From positions 1 through 62,575 of the forward strand of contig PMHV01000036.1 in NCBI GenBank assembly GCA_003156805.1: a DNA stretch of 62,575 bases, given 5' to 3'. The stretch is from Acidobacteriaceae bacterium (GTDB lineage: Bacteria > Acidobacteriota > Terriglobia > Terriglobales > Acidobacteriaceae). The translations under genes were made by a program, and so were the position numbers. Below are positions 18,156 to 26,070 of this stretch, one piece after another. The stretch's first letter is position 1. Every line of letters starts with the position of its first letter. The notes under the pieces are model-generated. The model saw only the letters and a program-made list of their open reading frames with translations, was not told the DNA's origin and ran no database searches.

Positions 18156-19619
18156 CTATCCACTCATAAGCGTGGCGCGCATTTCCATCGGTTGCAACAT
18201 CAGCCACATCGACGCAAACCAGAGAACGAGGCAGACCGCCGCCCATGGAAGGAACGCCCTCAGGGGCCTATCCGGGGAATCGTCTTCCGCCAGACCGTAA
18301 GTCACCGCCAGGGAACCCGCAAATCCGAGCACCAGGAACCCGATCTCGATTACTTGCACGACGTTTGCTGGCAGGCCGGTCAACGCCCAACGGGGCTCTC
18401 CCAAGAAAGGCCGGCCTAAACTTGCGATCGCGTTTTGAGTAACGGGTATCACCGTGTAGAGTCCAGTCAAGAAGTGAAAGCAGTAGTGCGCCAGCCACAT
18501 ACCGAAGCCCAGAGGAACGAGGCCGTAGGCATATCTCACTGCCAGCGGCAATAGCGCGCGTGAACTGCGAGTCCATATGCGCGTCAACCATGCAGCTAGA
18601 CCAAGCAGCAGAATCGGTTCCACAATCAAGAAAAACGTGAAGATCAGGCCGAGCACAGGGGCTTCGTGACTGACATGCAGCATTCTTCCCAGCCACGTCT
18701 CCACGGCGTAGACGGGACTGACCATGCCAAAAGCATTCAGTAGCGCACCAAAGGCAAATATGATCGCCAGCGCTGCTAGATCCTTGCGGCGCGAGAAGTA
18801 ACCAATTCCAGAGCGGATAGGATCTACCATCAGCTCACGCGCCGGCAGCCGGCTCAAGATGCCAATGTTGTCGTGAGGGCAGGCATGAACGCAGTCCAAA
18901 CAGAAGGTGCAATCCATGTTCCCAACTTTGCGTGGCTGAAAGAGAGCCAATTCACAGCCGCGGATCATCACGAGATCCGAGACCGGCTCCCGCCTGCCAC
19001 GGATGCAGTCCTTCGTATGGCAGCGAGTGCAGACATCCTGGTCGCGCACTTTCACTTCGAACGGCGAAAGTGTGGAGGCCACAAAGTTGAATTGTCCGAT
19101 GGGGCAAACGAATTTGCAAAACGAAGCGTGCTTGAAAAACCCGTCAACCACGAGCACGGAGAGAAAGTAGGCCACAATCAGCCAGGCAGTCCACCACGGC
19201 GAGGACCAGAGATCGAACAGTTCGTAAGTAAAAAGGATCAGGACGAAGAGGCCAACCGAAAACCACTTGTTGCGCAACGCTCGGGGCCAGTTGAATCGAG
19301 GCCGAAAGACGCGTCGAGCCCATTGGCGCACCAGCATGAAGGGGCAGGCAAGACAGAAGAAGTTCCCCGCACAGAGCAGGACAAGCACCAGCACGCCGCG
19401 GAAGTGAAGCCAGCTAAGAGTTGTCGCCAGGTTCTTCGGCGCCAGAGTTGGTCCGAACAATCCGTGCAGGATCATTACGATGCTCACGACGAGCAGCGGG
19501 GCCTGCAGCAACGGGCGCGCATAACGCCAGCGGAATAAACCGCCCAGGCCGGGCACTCTCATCAAATCAAACGGAAGCGAATCAGGAGTTTCCAGGACCG
19601 GGATGGAGGATGGATTCAA
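18156..19619 (-). CDS. Polytopic membrane 4Fe-4S ferredoxin-type protein (NapH/NosR/CcoG-like)
   Basis: 487 residues with about ten membrane helices around a cytoplasmic iron-sulfur segment. Two CxxxCP motifs at helix ends (CLACPF near 90 and CKFVCPIGQ near 175) match the NapH/NosR family, and two clusters follow: CTRCHTKDC and CTFCLDCVHACP. The latter is a clear CxxCxxCxxxCP 4Fe-4S site; the former has CxxCxxxxC spacing and later cysteines (for example RGCELALF) could complete it. NapH-type proteins take electrons from quinol and pass them to periplasmic partners, so this gene gives the operon an electron-transfer role. It is eight bases downstream of the FixH/YtkA-like gene. Confidence 0.85.
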   Translation of the reverse strand: MNPSSIPVLETPDSLPFDLMRVPGLGGLFRWRYARPLLQAPLLVVSIVMILHGLFGPTLAPKNLATTLSWLHFRGVLVLVLLCAGNFFCLACPFMLVRQWARRVFRPRFNWPRALRNKWFSVGLFVLILFTYELFDLWSSPWWTAWLIVAYFLSVLVVDGFFKHASFCKFVCPIGQFNFVASTLSPFEVKVRDQDVCTRCHTKDCIRGRREPVSDLVMIRGCELALFQPRKVGNMDCTFCLDCVHACPHDNIGILSRLPARELMVDPIRSGIGYFSRRKDLAALAIIFAFGALLNAFGMVSPVYAVETWLGRMLHVSHEAPVLGLIFTFFLIVEPILLLGLAAWLTRIWTRSSRALLPLAVRYAYGLVPLGFGMWLAHYCFHFLTGLYTVIPVTQNAIASLGRPFLGEPRWALTGLPANVVQVIEIGFLVLGFAGSLAVTYGLAEDDSPDRPLRAFLPWAAVCLVLWFASMWLMLQPMEMRATLMSG

Positions 19620-19627
19620 CAGCTTGC

Positions 19628-20074
19628 CTAATTCGCTCGGACGTCCCTTACATCGATCTGTCGTTCCAGCTTTTTCCCGCCGGGCAGCGTGACATGGAGC
19701 AGGATAACCCAGTCACCCGCCATCTGAAACTCCAAGTGAGCTTGGTAACGGCCAGGCCCTGCTTCTTTCGCCTCCGCGAATACAGGACTCATACCCGCGT
19801 GCGACATGTCAGCCTCAACCGTGATGTGCGCTCCCGCTATGGGTCTAGCCGCGGCATCGGCTAACTTGAGAGTGACCGTAGCGGGGCCGACTCGTGCTGG
19901 TTCAGGCAAGATTTCGTGGTCAATCGCGACAATGGGTGGCGGCGGCTCGACCGGTCTGGAACAGCTCGCTGTGAGTAAAGCCGCAGCGCATGTGAACCCT
20001 GCGAACCATCTTGCCAGTTCCCGCCCCGAAAAGGGGGCAGACGCTATTTGATCAAGCGGCTCTTGCCAACTCAT
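19628..20074 (-). CDS. FixH/YtkA-like small exported protein (probable lipoprotein)
   Basis: 148 residues. The hydrophobic segment ends at LLTASC (Cys38), a somewhat atypical lipobox, so lipidation is likely but not sure. The mature part is one immunoglobulin-like beta domain of FixH/YtkA type: VTLKLADAAARPIAGAHI, then the Met/His-rich loop DMSHAGM, then GRYQAHLEFQMAGDWVILLHV. FixH acts in copper delivery and assembly of cbb3 oxidase, and the M-H-M loop would suit Cu binding. The start overlaps the upstream membrane gene by 23 bases; a later start would remove the overlap. Confidence 0.72.
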   Translation of the reverse strand: MSWQEPLDQIASAPFSGRELARWFAGFTCAAALLTASCSRPVEPPPPIVAIDHEILPEPARVGPATVTLKLADAAARPIAGAHITVEADMSHAGMSPVFAEAKEAGPGRYQAHLEFQMAGDWVILLHVTLPGGKKLERQIDVRDVRAN

Positions 20075-20654
20075 GGCGGCCCCACTCGCAGGTGCAGGCC
20101 GGGTTTCCCCGCTCGCCCTCGGGGGGAAACATGTGGTAGTACATGGCGACGACCATCGGGATGAACACCACTGAGTTGTAGAAAAGATGCAACTCGACCC
20201 GCGGGAAGATCAACTGCAGGACGCTGCATGGCACCGGCTTCCCCCAGAAATTATGGTGAAACGTGGCCTGCCAGATCAGCAGAAAGTGCTCGATGTGATG
20301 CCAGAATTGGATCCAAAACGCCACCATCCACCAGGTGTGCGACCGCCCGGTAAAGCCTTTGCGGAAAATCCACAATCCGATCAGCATCACTAAGGCGTAT
20401 CCGTAGTGCATTGATTCCGAGCTGACCAGCCACGGATACAACAAACCAACCATCCCCAGGGCCTTTGGCCGGGGCCAATGCATCACGTAAATCTGGTAAG
20501 CCTGAAACAGATGCTCGCCCCAATGCGCCAGCACAATAAACATAAAGATCTGCAGCGCGCGCTCATGCCAGCTCGTATTGAGCTTCTCGTAAAAACTTGA
20601 GCCCGCCACGGGTCTCGTCGCAAGGTTTGGAATGCTTGGATGCGAGACTGCCAT
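20052..20654 (-). CDS. His-rich polytopic membrane protein of unknown function, first gene of the UnbU/UnbV operon
   Basis: 200 residues with four to five hydrophobic helices and an unusual set of histidines at their ends: HWGEHLFQAY, ESMHYGY, WIQFWHHIEHFLLIWQ, HLFYN and YYHMFPPEGE. The tail ends with CTCEWGRHE. Paired His in helices (H-x3-H, HHxxH) look like a haem or di-metal membrane site. I do not recognise the family by name. As the first gene of a tightly packed set with an iron-sulfur membrane protein and a FixH-like protein, a redox role is plausible. The C-terminal end overlaps the next gene by 23 bases. Confidence 0.7.
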   Translation of the reverse strand: MAVSHPSIPNLATRPVAGSSFYEKLNTSWHERALQIFMFIVLAHWGEHLFQAYQIYVMHWPRPKALGMVGLLYPWLVSSESMHYGYALVMLIGLWIFRKGFTGRSHTWWMVAFWIQFWHHIEHFLLIWQATFHHNFWGKPVPCSVLQLIFPRVELHLFYNSVVFIPMVVAMYYHMFPPEGERGNPACTCEWGRHELARAA

Positions 20655-20925
20655 CAGACCGACCTCCCTCCAGACCAGGCAAAAACAAAACTAGCTCAGA
20701 ATCATCACATGGGGTTAATGATGACTCAATAATATATTCATACTATCCGTTCTGGGCACAACCAGGTTCCTGGGATTGGACTAATTGTTCTCTACTATTG
20801 CCGCCCTCCAATCGGAGTGATACGTTCCCGCGATGTCGAACCATCCTGAACGGAAATATCGTCGCTGCATCGCGACCAGATTCCGTTGTCAGCACGCCCT
20901 CGCCAGTGACAGCCTGAACTGAGCT
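20655..20925. promoter_or_regulatory. Divergent intergenic region between the UnbU/UnbV operon and the halogenase-like gene
   Basis: An AT-rich core lies around 20725-20750 (ATAATATATTC) in otherwise GC-rich DNA, suitable for -10 elements in both directions. TCATCA and TGATGA flank ten bases nearby (about 20703-20724) as a short inverted repeat that could bind a regulator. No clear -35 was identified. Confidence 0.35.
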
Positions 20926-22263
20926 ATGGACGAGTTGCTGCCAAAAACTGAATCTACGTCCAGTGAGAAGGCGACGCTTTGCGATGTAACCGTGATCGGC
21001 GGTGGTTTAGCTGGAAAGGCAGCCTCTTTGCAGCTGGCAAAAGCCGGCCTCAGAGTCATCTGCATTGAGCCCGAGGAATCTCTCCGCCAGCCGGTCGGGG
21101 AGTCGCTGGATTGGTCGGCTCCCGATCTGTTGAGCGCGTTGGGACTTCCCATGAACGACCTGATAAGCGCGCAGATGGCGACCTGGAAACGACACGTCAC
21201 TGTGAGATTGCGCGACGGCACCTCCGCGCACTATATTCCGTCCGCCTGGCTCGCTGGATCGCCCTTTCGTGTCGAGTTGCGGACTCTACATGTTGATCGC
21301 CTGCGCTTGGACCGTGAACTTCTGAAGATGACGATTGGGAGCGGCGTCAAGCTTGTGCGAGACAAAGTTGTTGGGGTCGAAAGAAAGAGAAGGAATATCG
21401 CTTCGGTTCGCACCGCTGGGGGTGCACGGTTCTCTTCTCCTTGGTTTATCGATGCGTCAGGATTCACGACCTGCCTGCTGGCTCGGGAGTTCAATCTTCC
21501 CGCCATTCACAGTGGGCCCGTGAAGGTGGCGATGTGGAACTACTTCCCAGTATCTGAGTCCATCGAAGGGACGACCCTGTACTTGGACCCCATGCCGGCG
21601 GAATATCTCGAGTGGATTTGGGAGATCCCCGTCAGCACAGACATGGTCAGCGTCGGATATATCACGACCGGCGCAGCAATAAAGGCCAAGCGTGAACGCG
21701 GATCTCCAGTGGAAGACATTTTCCGCCAGCAACTGATGAAGTTCCCGCGCTTTGACCCGCTGCTGCGGGAAGGCGTTCTCAGCCCAACCAACGTGACTTC
21801 CTTCCGATCGCGAGTCCAGATCGGAGTAGCCGGGCCGAACTGGCTGATTGCCGGCGAAGCTGCGGCCATGGTTGATCCCATAACTGCGAACGGAGTTACC
21901 GCCGCTCTACGCCACGCAGCGGAAGCATCCAGCCTGATTCTGAAGTACCGCAGCCAAGGCCAACTTCCGCTCGGCGCAAGAGTGTCATACAGCAGCCGCA
22001 TTTTGCAAATGGCGAAGTTTTTTAATGGGGGAATCGAGAAGATCGTATATGAGCCGCCGGTCAGGAATCGCATCGGCGTGCAACGCTCGGGGACCGTCTA
22101 TACCAGCCCAGCATGGAGCATGAACGTTGTGTACGCACGCATGAAACCACGGGGAATCGTTGCTACGTTTCTTCTCGGGCTATTTCTTGGCGTATTCCGG
22201 GCAAGTGCGTGGATCCTTTATCAATTCTGCAAACGGCTGGCGCCCGCGGTCGGACCGGCTTGA
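20926..22263 (+). CDS. FAD-dependent oxidoreductase with flavin-dependent halogenase hallmarks
   Basis: 445 residues. The N-terminal FAD motif is VIGGGLAGKAASLQLAKAG (GxGxxG, about 22-40). In the middle LEWIWEIPV carries the WxWxIP motif that separates flavin-dependent halogenases from ordinary monooxygenases, and WLIAGEAAAMVDPITANGV is the GD-type FAD ribose motif with Asp replaced by Glu. The C-terminus has a hydrophobic helix (VATFLLGLFLGVFRASAWIL) that could bind the membrane. Halogenases need FADH2 from a separate reductase; none is seen here. It could also be a geranylgeranyl-reductase-like or halogenase-fold monooxygenase. It is followed after 32 bp by an alpha/beta hydrolase, probably in one operon. 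Confidence 0.7.
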   Translation: MDELLPKTESTSSEKATLCDVTVIGGGLAGKAASLQLAKAGLRVICIEPEESLRQPVGESLDWSAPDLLSALGLPMNDLISAQMATWKRHVTVRLRDGTSAHYIPSAWLAGSPFRVELRTLHVDRLRLDRELLKMTIGSGVKLVRDKVVGVERKRRNIASVRTAGGARFSSPWFIDASGFTTCLLAREFNLPAIHSGPVKVAMWNYFPVSESIEGTTLYLDPMPAEYLEWIWEIPVSTDMVSVGYITTGAAIKAKRERGSPVEDIFRQQLMKFPRFDPLLREGVLSPTNVTSFRSRVQIGVAGPNWLIAGEAAAMVDPITANGVTAALRHAAEASSLILKYRSQGQLPLGARVSYSSRILQMAKFFNGGIEKIVYEPPVRNRIGVQRSGTVYTSPAWSMNVVYARMKPRGIVATFLLGLFLGVFRASAWILYQFCKRLAPAVGPA

Positions 22264-22295
22264 ATTGTCAATGCTGTTGAGAAGGGGAGAATTGC

Positions 22296-23087
22296 ATGTA
22301 TCTGCTTTCTCGCGGATCAGGTTATCCGGTCTTGTTCATACACGGCATACCAACCAGCAGCCAGCTTTGGAGCGGGGTCATCGACAAGATGCGGGGACGC
22401 TTCACTTGCCTGGCTGTCGATCTGCCCGGCCTCGGGAGGACTCCCAAGGATCGTTATATTGTCAACCAGTTGGAAGCGCTTGCCGACGAGATCGACAGAA
22501 TCAGAGTGGAACACTGCATCGATAAGTGGCACGTCGTAGGCCATGACGCCGGGTCCGCGATCGCGGTGCATTATGCATACCGGTTTCAAGAGCGCGTCGA
22601 CCGTCTGGCACTGTTGTCGCCAGCAGTGTTTCCCGATCTGAAGCCTTTTCATATGTTCCGTATCATCAGGCGGCCGGTCATTGGCGAGTTACTCGCGCCG
22701 GTGGTGAACGCCATTTTCTGGAACATCGCAATGCGAGACGCGATGGAACAACAGCGGGCGGAATTGAGCGGCGTTGTCGAGGATTTTCACGCCCCTTTTT
22801 CCGGTCCATTGGGCGCATGGCGTTTGATGTCAGTACTGCGGTTTGGGGATCCCTCGGAGGTTCTGGCTTCCATCCCGGCGATGTTGCCACAGCTTCTGAT
22901 CCCTACGCTCATTTTTCAGGGCTCACGCGATAAAGCCGTGCCTGAAATGTTCGCGCGGCGAGTCTCTGCCTTGATTCCACAATCTGAAGTCATTATGGTC
23001 GACTCGGGACATTTTATTCCCCTGAACAATCCTGAAGTTGTTGCCGCGGAGCTCCTCCGCTTCTTCGAGGGAGCCGCCAATGCCTAG
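22296..23087 (+). CDS. Alpha/beta hydrolase with Asp nucleophile (haloalkane dehalogenase / epoxide hydrolase type)
   Basis: 263 residues, compact cytoplasmic alpha/beta hydrolase. The oxyanion segment is HGIPTSS (about 17-23), the nucleophile elbow is VVGHDAGSA with Asp in place of Ser, the acid is probably the Asp of GSRDKAVPE, and the base is the His of DSGHFIPL. An Asp nucleophile is typical of haloalkane dehalogenases and epoxide hydrolases, which form an ester with the substrate carbon. AAGGGGAGAATTGC precedes the ATG at good spacing. Its position right after a halogenase-like gene makes dehalogenation or epoxide opening of the same pathway intermediate worth testing. Confidence 0.82.
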   Translation: MYLLSRGSGYPVLFIHGIPTSSQLWSGVIDKMRGRFTCLAVDLPGLGRTPKDRYIVNQLEALADEIDRIRVEHCIDKWHVVGHDAGSAIAVHYAYRFQERVDRLALLSPAVFPDLKPFHMFRIIRRPVIGELLAPVVNAIFWNIAMRDAMEQQRAELSGVVEDFHAPFSGPLGAWRLMSVLRFGDPSEVLASIPAMLPQLLIPTLIFQGSRDKAVPEMFARRVSALIPQSEVIMVDSGHFIPLNNPEVVAAELLRFFEGAANA

Positions 23088-23393
23088 GTCAGCGTCACGC
23101 ACGGCAGGGACCCGGGTTGGTGTGGTGGAGGCGGCGGAACAAAGCGCTTAACGCAGCATCAGCTTCGAGCCTGACACTGCCGCGGATATTCATCTCTATA
23201 ACGTCATGCGGAGGCCCTGAGTCGCGCTACATCGCGCGCCGGTGGAGAGCCAGACAAACGGCGATACTCTCGATTGAATTAGGATGGGCTTTCGTGGCCA
23301 ACTCGAAATCCCGCCGTCGCCGCATCCACAGTCTCAACCGCCAAATTGAAGCCAAAACCAGGTGGGACGATGACGCTAAGTACTGGCAAAATA

Positions 23394-23450
23394 TGGTGGC
23401 CAGGGGACGGAGTCGGAACCACCGACGCCAGTCCTTTCAGAGCTGTAGTC
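23394..23450 (-). pseudogene. Degenerate tRNA-Phe-like relic (3' part)
   Basis: Read on the minus strand, the region gives an anticodon arm CAGCT-CTGAAAG-GACTG with GAA anticodon (one stem mismatch), variable loop GCGTC, a T-arm GGTGG-TTCCGACT-CCGTC and the 3' end CCCTGGCC-ACCA. This follows bacterial tRNA-Phe closely, but the T loop has one extra C, the acceptor strand has one extra C, and no matching D-arm or 5' acceptor strand is visible upstream. It is therefore a relic or mimic, not a working tRNA. tRNA 3' ends are common integration sites. Confidence 0.45.
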
Positions 23451-23510
23451 ACTCAAGCCATCTGTTGATTCGGCAAGGCATACCCCGGAATTCCTGCCTG
23501 TTTCTGTCCT

Positions 23511-23543
23511 TCTTGATTGGAGCCACTATGGAGCCAATCAAGA
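23511..23543. repeat. Perfectly symmetric hairpin
   Basis: TCTTGATTGG pairs fully with CCAATCAAGA; inside, AG faces AG and CCA pairs with TGG over a CTA loop. There is no following T tract, so it is not a standard intrinsic terminator. It may be a protein-binding palindrome or a repetitive-element stem. Confidence 0.6.
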
Positions 23544-23756
23544 CAGTACAAATCTGCCTGCCGAGTTTGTCTCAAGTCGACTCGGCCGAAAAGACTCGAT
23601 ACAGTCACGACCAGAGACATTGGTCGGCAAAGCGTCATCGCCAGTCATGCCGCGTAGGTCCCAAGGTAACGACGACCCGTCGCTACGTCGCGGTACACTT
23701 AACGTAGAAACTCCAGGCGCATCTTGTGAGGATTGGGTTGCGCGGGAAGGAGAATC

Positions 23757-24191
23757 ATGCCTCCACCAGAGAACATCGAGGCGCTTCAGCGTGCCTCGCG
23801 TCGACTAAGAGTGAAGGATCTTGATGGATACCTCGCGATGTATAGCGACTCGGTCATTCACCACGGCTATTCTAGCCGCATCCGGCCGGGCGTCCCAGGG
23901 TTAAGGGAACACTACACCAATCTTCTAAAAGGCTTTCCCGACCTGCGGGTTGAGATTGAGGACATCATTGCCGAGGGTGAAAAAATCGCTCACCGGTTTA
24001 GCTTTTGCGGCACACATCGCGGCGAGTTTTTGGGAATTGCGGCCACAGGAAAGCTGGTTACGTCTGTCGGAATCCAGATTAATCTTTTCTCCGGTGGCAA
24101 GTGCATTGAAGTATGGTCTGTGCACGACAGCTTTCGCTTCTTGACGGAAATCGGCGCGGTGCCTCAGCTTCGTGAGAGGTCGATGAAGTGA
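23757..24191 (+). CDS. SnoaL-like polyketide cyclase / ester cyclase family protein
   Basis: 144 residues from the ATG at 23757, which has GGAG six bases upstream; the frame is open slightly further. The fold is NTF2/SnoaL: ALQRASRRLRVKDLDGYLAMYSDSVIHHG, then LREHYTNLLKGFPDLRVEIEDIIAEGEKIAHRF, then WSVHDSFRFLTEIGA. The pattern FPDLRVEIEDIIAEG and the final IGA are typical of the ester cyclase (DUF4440/SnoaL-like) group, whose members are often of unknown substrate. It ends 26 bp from the convergent isomerase gene. Its promoter and operon partners are unclear. Confidence 0.8.
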   Translation: MPPPENIEALQRASRRLRVKDLDGYLAMYSDSVIHHGYSSRIRPGVPGLREHYTNLLKGFPDLRVEIEDIIAEGEKIAHRFSFCGTHRGEFLGIAATGKLVTSVGIQINLFSGGKCIEVWSVHDSFRFLTEIGAVPQLRERSMK

Positions 24192-24217
24192 GAGCGAGCG
24201 TACTTACAATAACGTGA

Positions 24218-25060
24218 TCAGAATTGCGCCATCGTGGTATTGAACGACGTAGTAGTCAGTTCATCTAGCGGCCTCTTGCGTAGTTCTTCCGAAAGAACTT
24301 CAATCCCCCAAGGACCTTGGTATCCGGCCTTTTGCACGCAGTCGACAAAGCCTTTAACGTCAAACTCACCCTCGCCGCATAGCCGGCGGTGGTTGACGGT
24401 ATCTTCGTGAAGGCTCCACGGCACTTCGAAAGTACCGTCGTTCAGTTCGACGCTGACCAGATACCGCAGCGGAATCGAGTTCACTTCCTCGTACGGGATG
24501 CGCAGCTTGACGATGTGCCAGAGATCCAGAACGATGCCGCCGTTCTTTGCGCCTGCCCCCTCAACCATGGTTAAGGAATCTTTGAGCGTATCAATCATGG
24601 CAAAAGGCATCAGTTCGAAACCAATCCTAGTGCCATGTTCCGACGCTTCGCGGCACAGCCCAGCGAATGCTTCAATCAGGCGCGGCATCGGAGTGATCTT
24701 GCGATTGAAATCGCCCACTTTAATGTGCCTCGCGCCCAAGACTTCAGCAGCGTTAAGCAGCTTCTTCCTCTGAATGTCTGACTTATGTTTTCTATTGCCA
24801 TCCAGGAACCAATCGGTCAGAAACTCCAACTCGATGTGTTTGATCCCATTGTCGTCGAAGATCTGCTTCATCTCCTGGAGAGTCCTGTGCTGGAGGATGT
24901 AGTCGAGGTCCGCATGCCAAAGCCCGAAGCCTTTGAAACCAGCCCTGGCCGCGGATTCCACCCTGTCTTTGAAGTCGAAAGGGCTGCACTCCTTGTCGGT
25001 GTGTGGTAGTCCCGCCGAAATTGTCCAGTAGGAAGCCAGCAATTCGACGTCTCGTTTCAT
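24218..25060 (-). CDS. Sugar phosphate isomerase/epimerase-like TIM-barrel protein
   Basis: 280-residue xylose-isomerase-like TIM barrel (AP endonuclease 2 fold). Features are ASYWTISAG at strand 1, FGLWHADLDYIL, GIKHIELEFLTDWF with the metal-ligand Glu, RIGFELMPFAMID, GGIVLDLWHIVKLRI and the final WGIEVLSEE with Glu. Family members use a divalent metal to isomerise or epimerise sugars or related keto acids. It is the last gene of a four-gene operon (lipoyl protein, E1 alpha, E1 beta, this gene) with a 20-bp gap, so its product may supply or alter the 2-oxoacid substrate of that complex. Substrate not predictable. Confidence 0.83.
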   Translation of the reverse strand: MKRDVELLASYWTISAGLPHTDKECSPFDFKDRVESAARAGFKGFGLWHADLDYILQHRTLQEMKQIFDDNGIKHIELEFLTDWFLDGNRKHKSDIQRKKLLNAAEVLGARHIKVGDFNRKITPMPRLIEAFAGLCREASEHGTRIGFELMPFAMIDTLKDSLTMVEGAGAKNGGIVLDLWHIVKLRIPYEEVNSIPLRYLVSVELNDGTFEVPWSLHEDTVNHRRLCGEGEFDVKGFVDCVQKAGYQGPWGIEVLSEELRKRPLDELTTTSFNTTMAQF

Positions 25061-25080
25061 TCTTTATTCTTGTCTCTGTC

Positions 25081-26061
25081 TCAGGCAGCAACTGCTTCGT
25101 GCGCCATCACCGACTTGACTGCTTGTATGATTTTGTTTTCGTTCGGCAAAATGTAGTTTTCCATAGGCTCGCTATAGGGAACCGAAGTGTCGAGCGCGGT
25201 CACCATCTTGACCGGCGCGCGCAAGTATTCGAATCCGTGCTCAGCGACCTCGCCCGCAATCACCGCGGCGGCGGAAGAATGACGCGGGGCTTGGTCGACG
25301 AGCACCAGCCGTCCCGTCTTCTTCACCGATTCGACAATGGTCTTCACATCAAGCGGCGCGAGCGTACGCGGGTCTACGACTTCCGCGCTGATTCCCTCTT
25401 CTGCGAGACGCTCGGCCGCGGCCACGGCCTTCTTGACCATCCATCCGACGGCAACTAGGGTGACGTCGGTTCCTGCGCGCTTGATATCTGCAACGCCCAG
25501 GGGAACAACGTACTCACCTTCCGGCACTTCGCCTTTGTCCAGAGTCAGCATGTAGGGGTGCAGGTACACAACCGGGTTGTCGTCACGAATCGCTGCCGTC
25601 ATCAAACCCTTCGCATCGGCGGGAGTGGAGGGCACCACAACCTTCAGGCCGGGAATTCCCATCATGGTGTGGTAGATGCAGTTGGAGTGCTGCCCTGCCC
25701 AGCCGGCGCAAAAACCGAAGCCCGCTTTCAACACTACGGGCACCTTCACCTGCCCGCCGGACATGTAGTGAAACTTGGGCGCCTCATTAATTACCTGATC
25801 GAAAGCCACGAGCAGGAACTCGCTCATCCATAACTCGACAATGGGCCGCAGGCCGGTCATGGCGGCGCCGATGCCGATCCCGATTTCCGCCGTCTCCGAG
25901 ATAGGCGCGAGGCGCACCCGGTCTTTACCAAATTTCTTGAGCATGGGATCGCGCTCGGTCATTGCCATATTCTGGCCGTAGAGGACAACATTCGGATCGC
26001 GCTGCATTTCCTCAATGATTGCCGCCGCAATCGCATCGCCGTACATCATTTCGCGCGCCAT
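25081..26061 (-). CDS. TPP-dependent 2-oxoacid/acetoin dehydrogenase E1 subunit beta
   Basis: 326 residues. The transketolase pyrimidine-binding domain starts with REMMYGDAIAAAIIEEMQRDPNVVLYGQ, includes ISETAEIGIGIGAAMTGLRPIVE (the TPP pyrimidine-contacting Glu) and FAGWAGQHS, and is followed by the transketolase C-terminal domain (EVVDPRTLAPLDVKTIVESV, RLVLVDQAPRHS). It forms an alpha2beta2 heterotetramer with the E1 alpha subunit encoded nine bases upstream, and decarboxylates a 2-oxoacid or cleaves acetoin. The sequence is nearer the acetoin/branched-chain type than the PDH E1 homodimer type. Confidence 0.88.
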   Translation of the reverse strand: MAREMMYGDAIAAAIIEEMQRDPNVVLYGQNMAMTERDPMLKKFGKDRVRLAPISETAEIGIGIGAAMTGLRPIVELWMSEFLLVAFDQVINEAPKFHYMSGGQVKVPVVLKAGFGFCAGWAGQHSNCIYHTMMGIPGLKVVVPSTPADAKGLMTAAIRDDNPVVYLHPYMLTLDKGEVPEGEYVVPLGVADIKRAGTDVTLVAVGWMVKKAVAAAERLAEEGISAEVVDPRTLAPLDVKTIVESVKKTGRLVLVDQAPRHSSAAAVIAGEVAEHGFEYLRAPVKMVTALDTSVPYSEPMENYILPNENKIIQAVKSVMAHEAVAA

Positions 26062-26070
26062 ATTCTCCTC

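Larger units (their letters stand above)
23088..23756. other. 669-bp stretch without a convincing gene
   Basis: Open frames here are Arg/Ser/His-rich and show no family motif. The stretch contains a tRNA-Phe-like relic (23394-23450) and a symmetric hairpin (23511-23543), described separately. It may be the scar of a lost mobile or repeated element. Confidence 0.5.

Noticed and set aside
9160-20654. Enediyne biosynthetic gene cluster, because of UnbU and UnbV homologues
   Set aside because: No enediyne polyketide synthase, thioesterase or other core gene is in the window; the partners are redox proteins instead.
23117-23707. 196-codon plus-strand open frame
   Set aside because: Composition is Arg/Ser/His-rich, it has no family motif, and it runs through the tRNA-like relic and the hairpin. 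Taken as a chance frame.
23757-24191. CRISPR array, phage or insertion sequence in or near this accessory region (20926-24191)
   Set aside because: No regularly spaced repeats, no transposase or integrase motif and no terminal inverted repeats were found.
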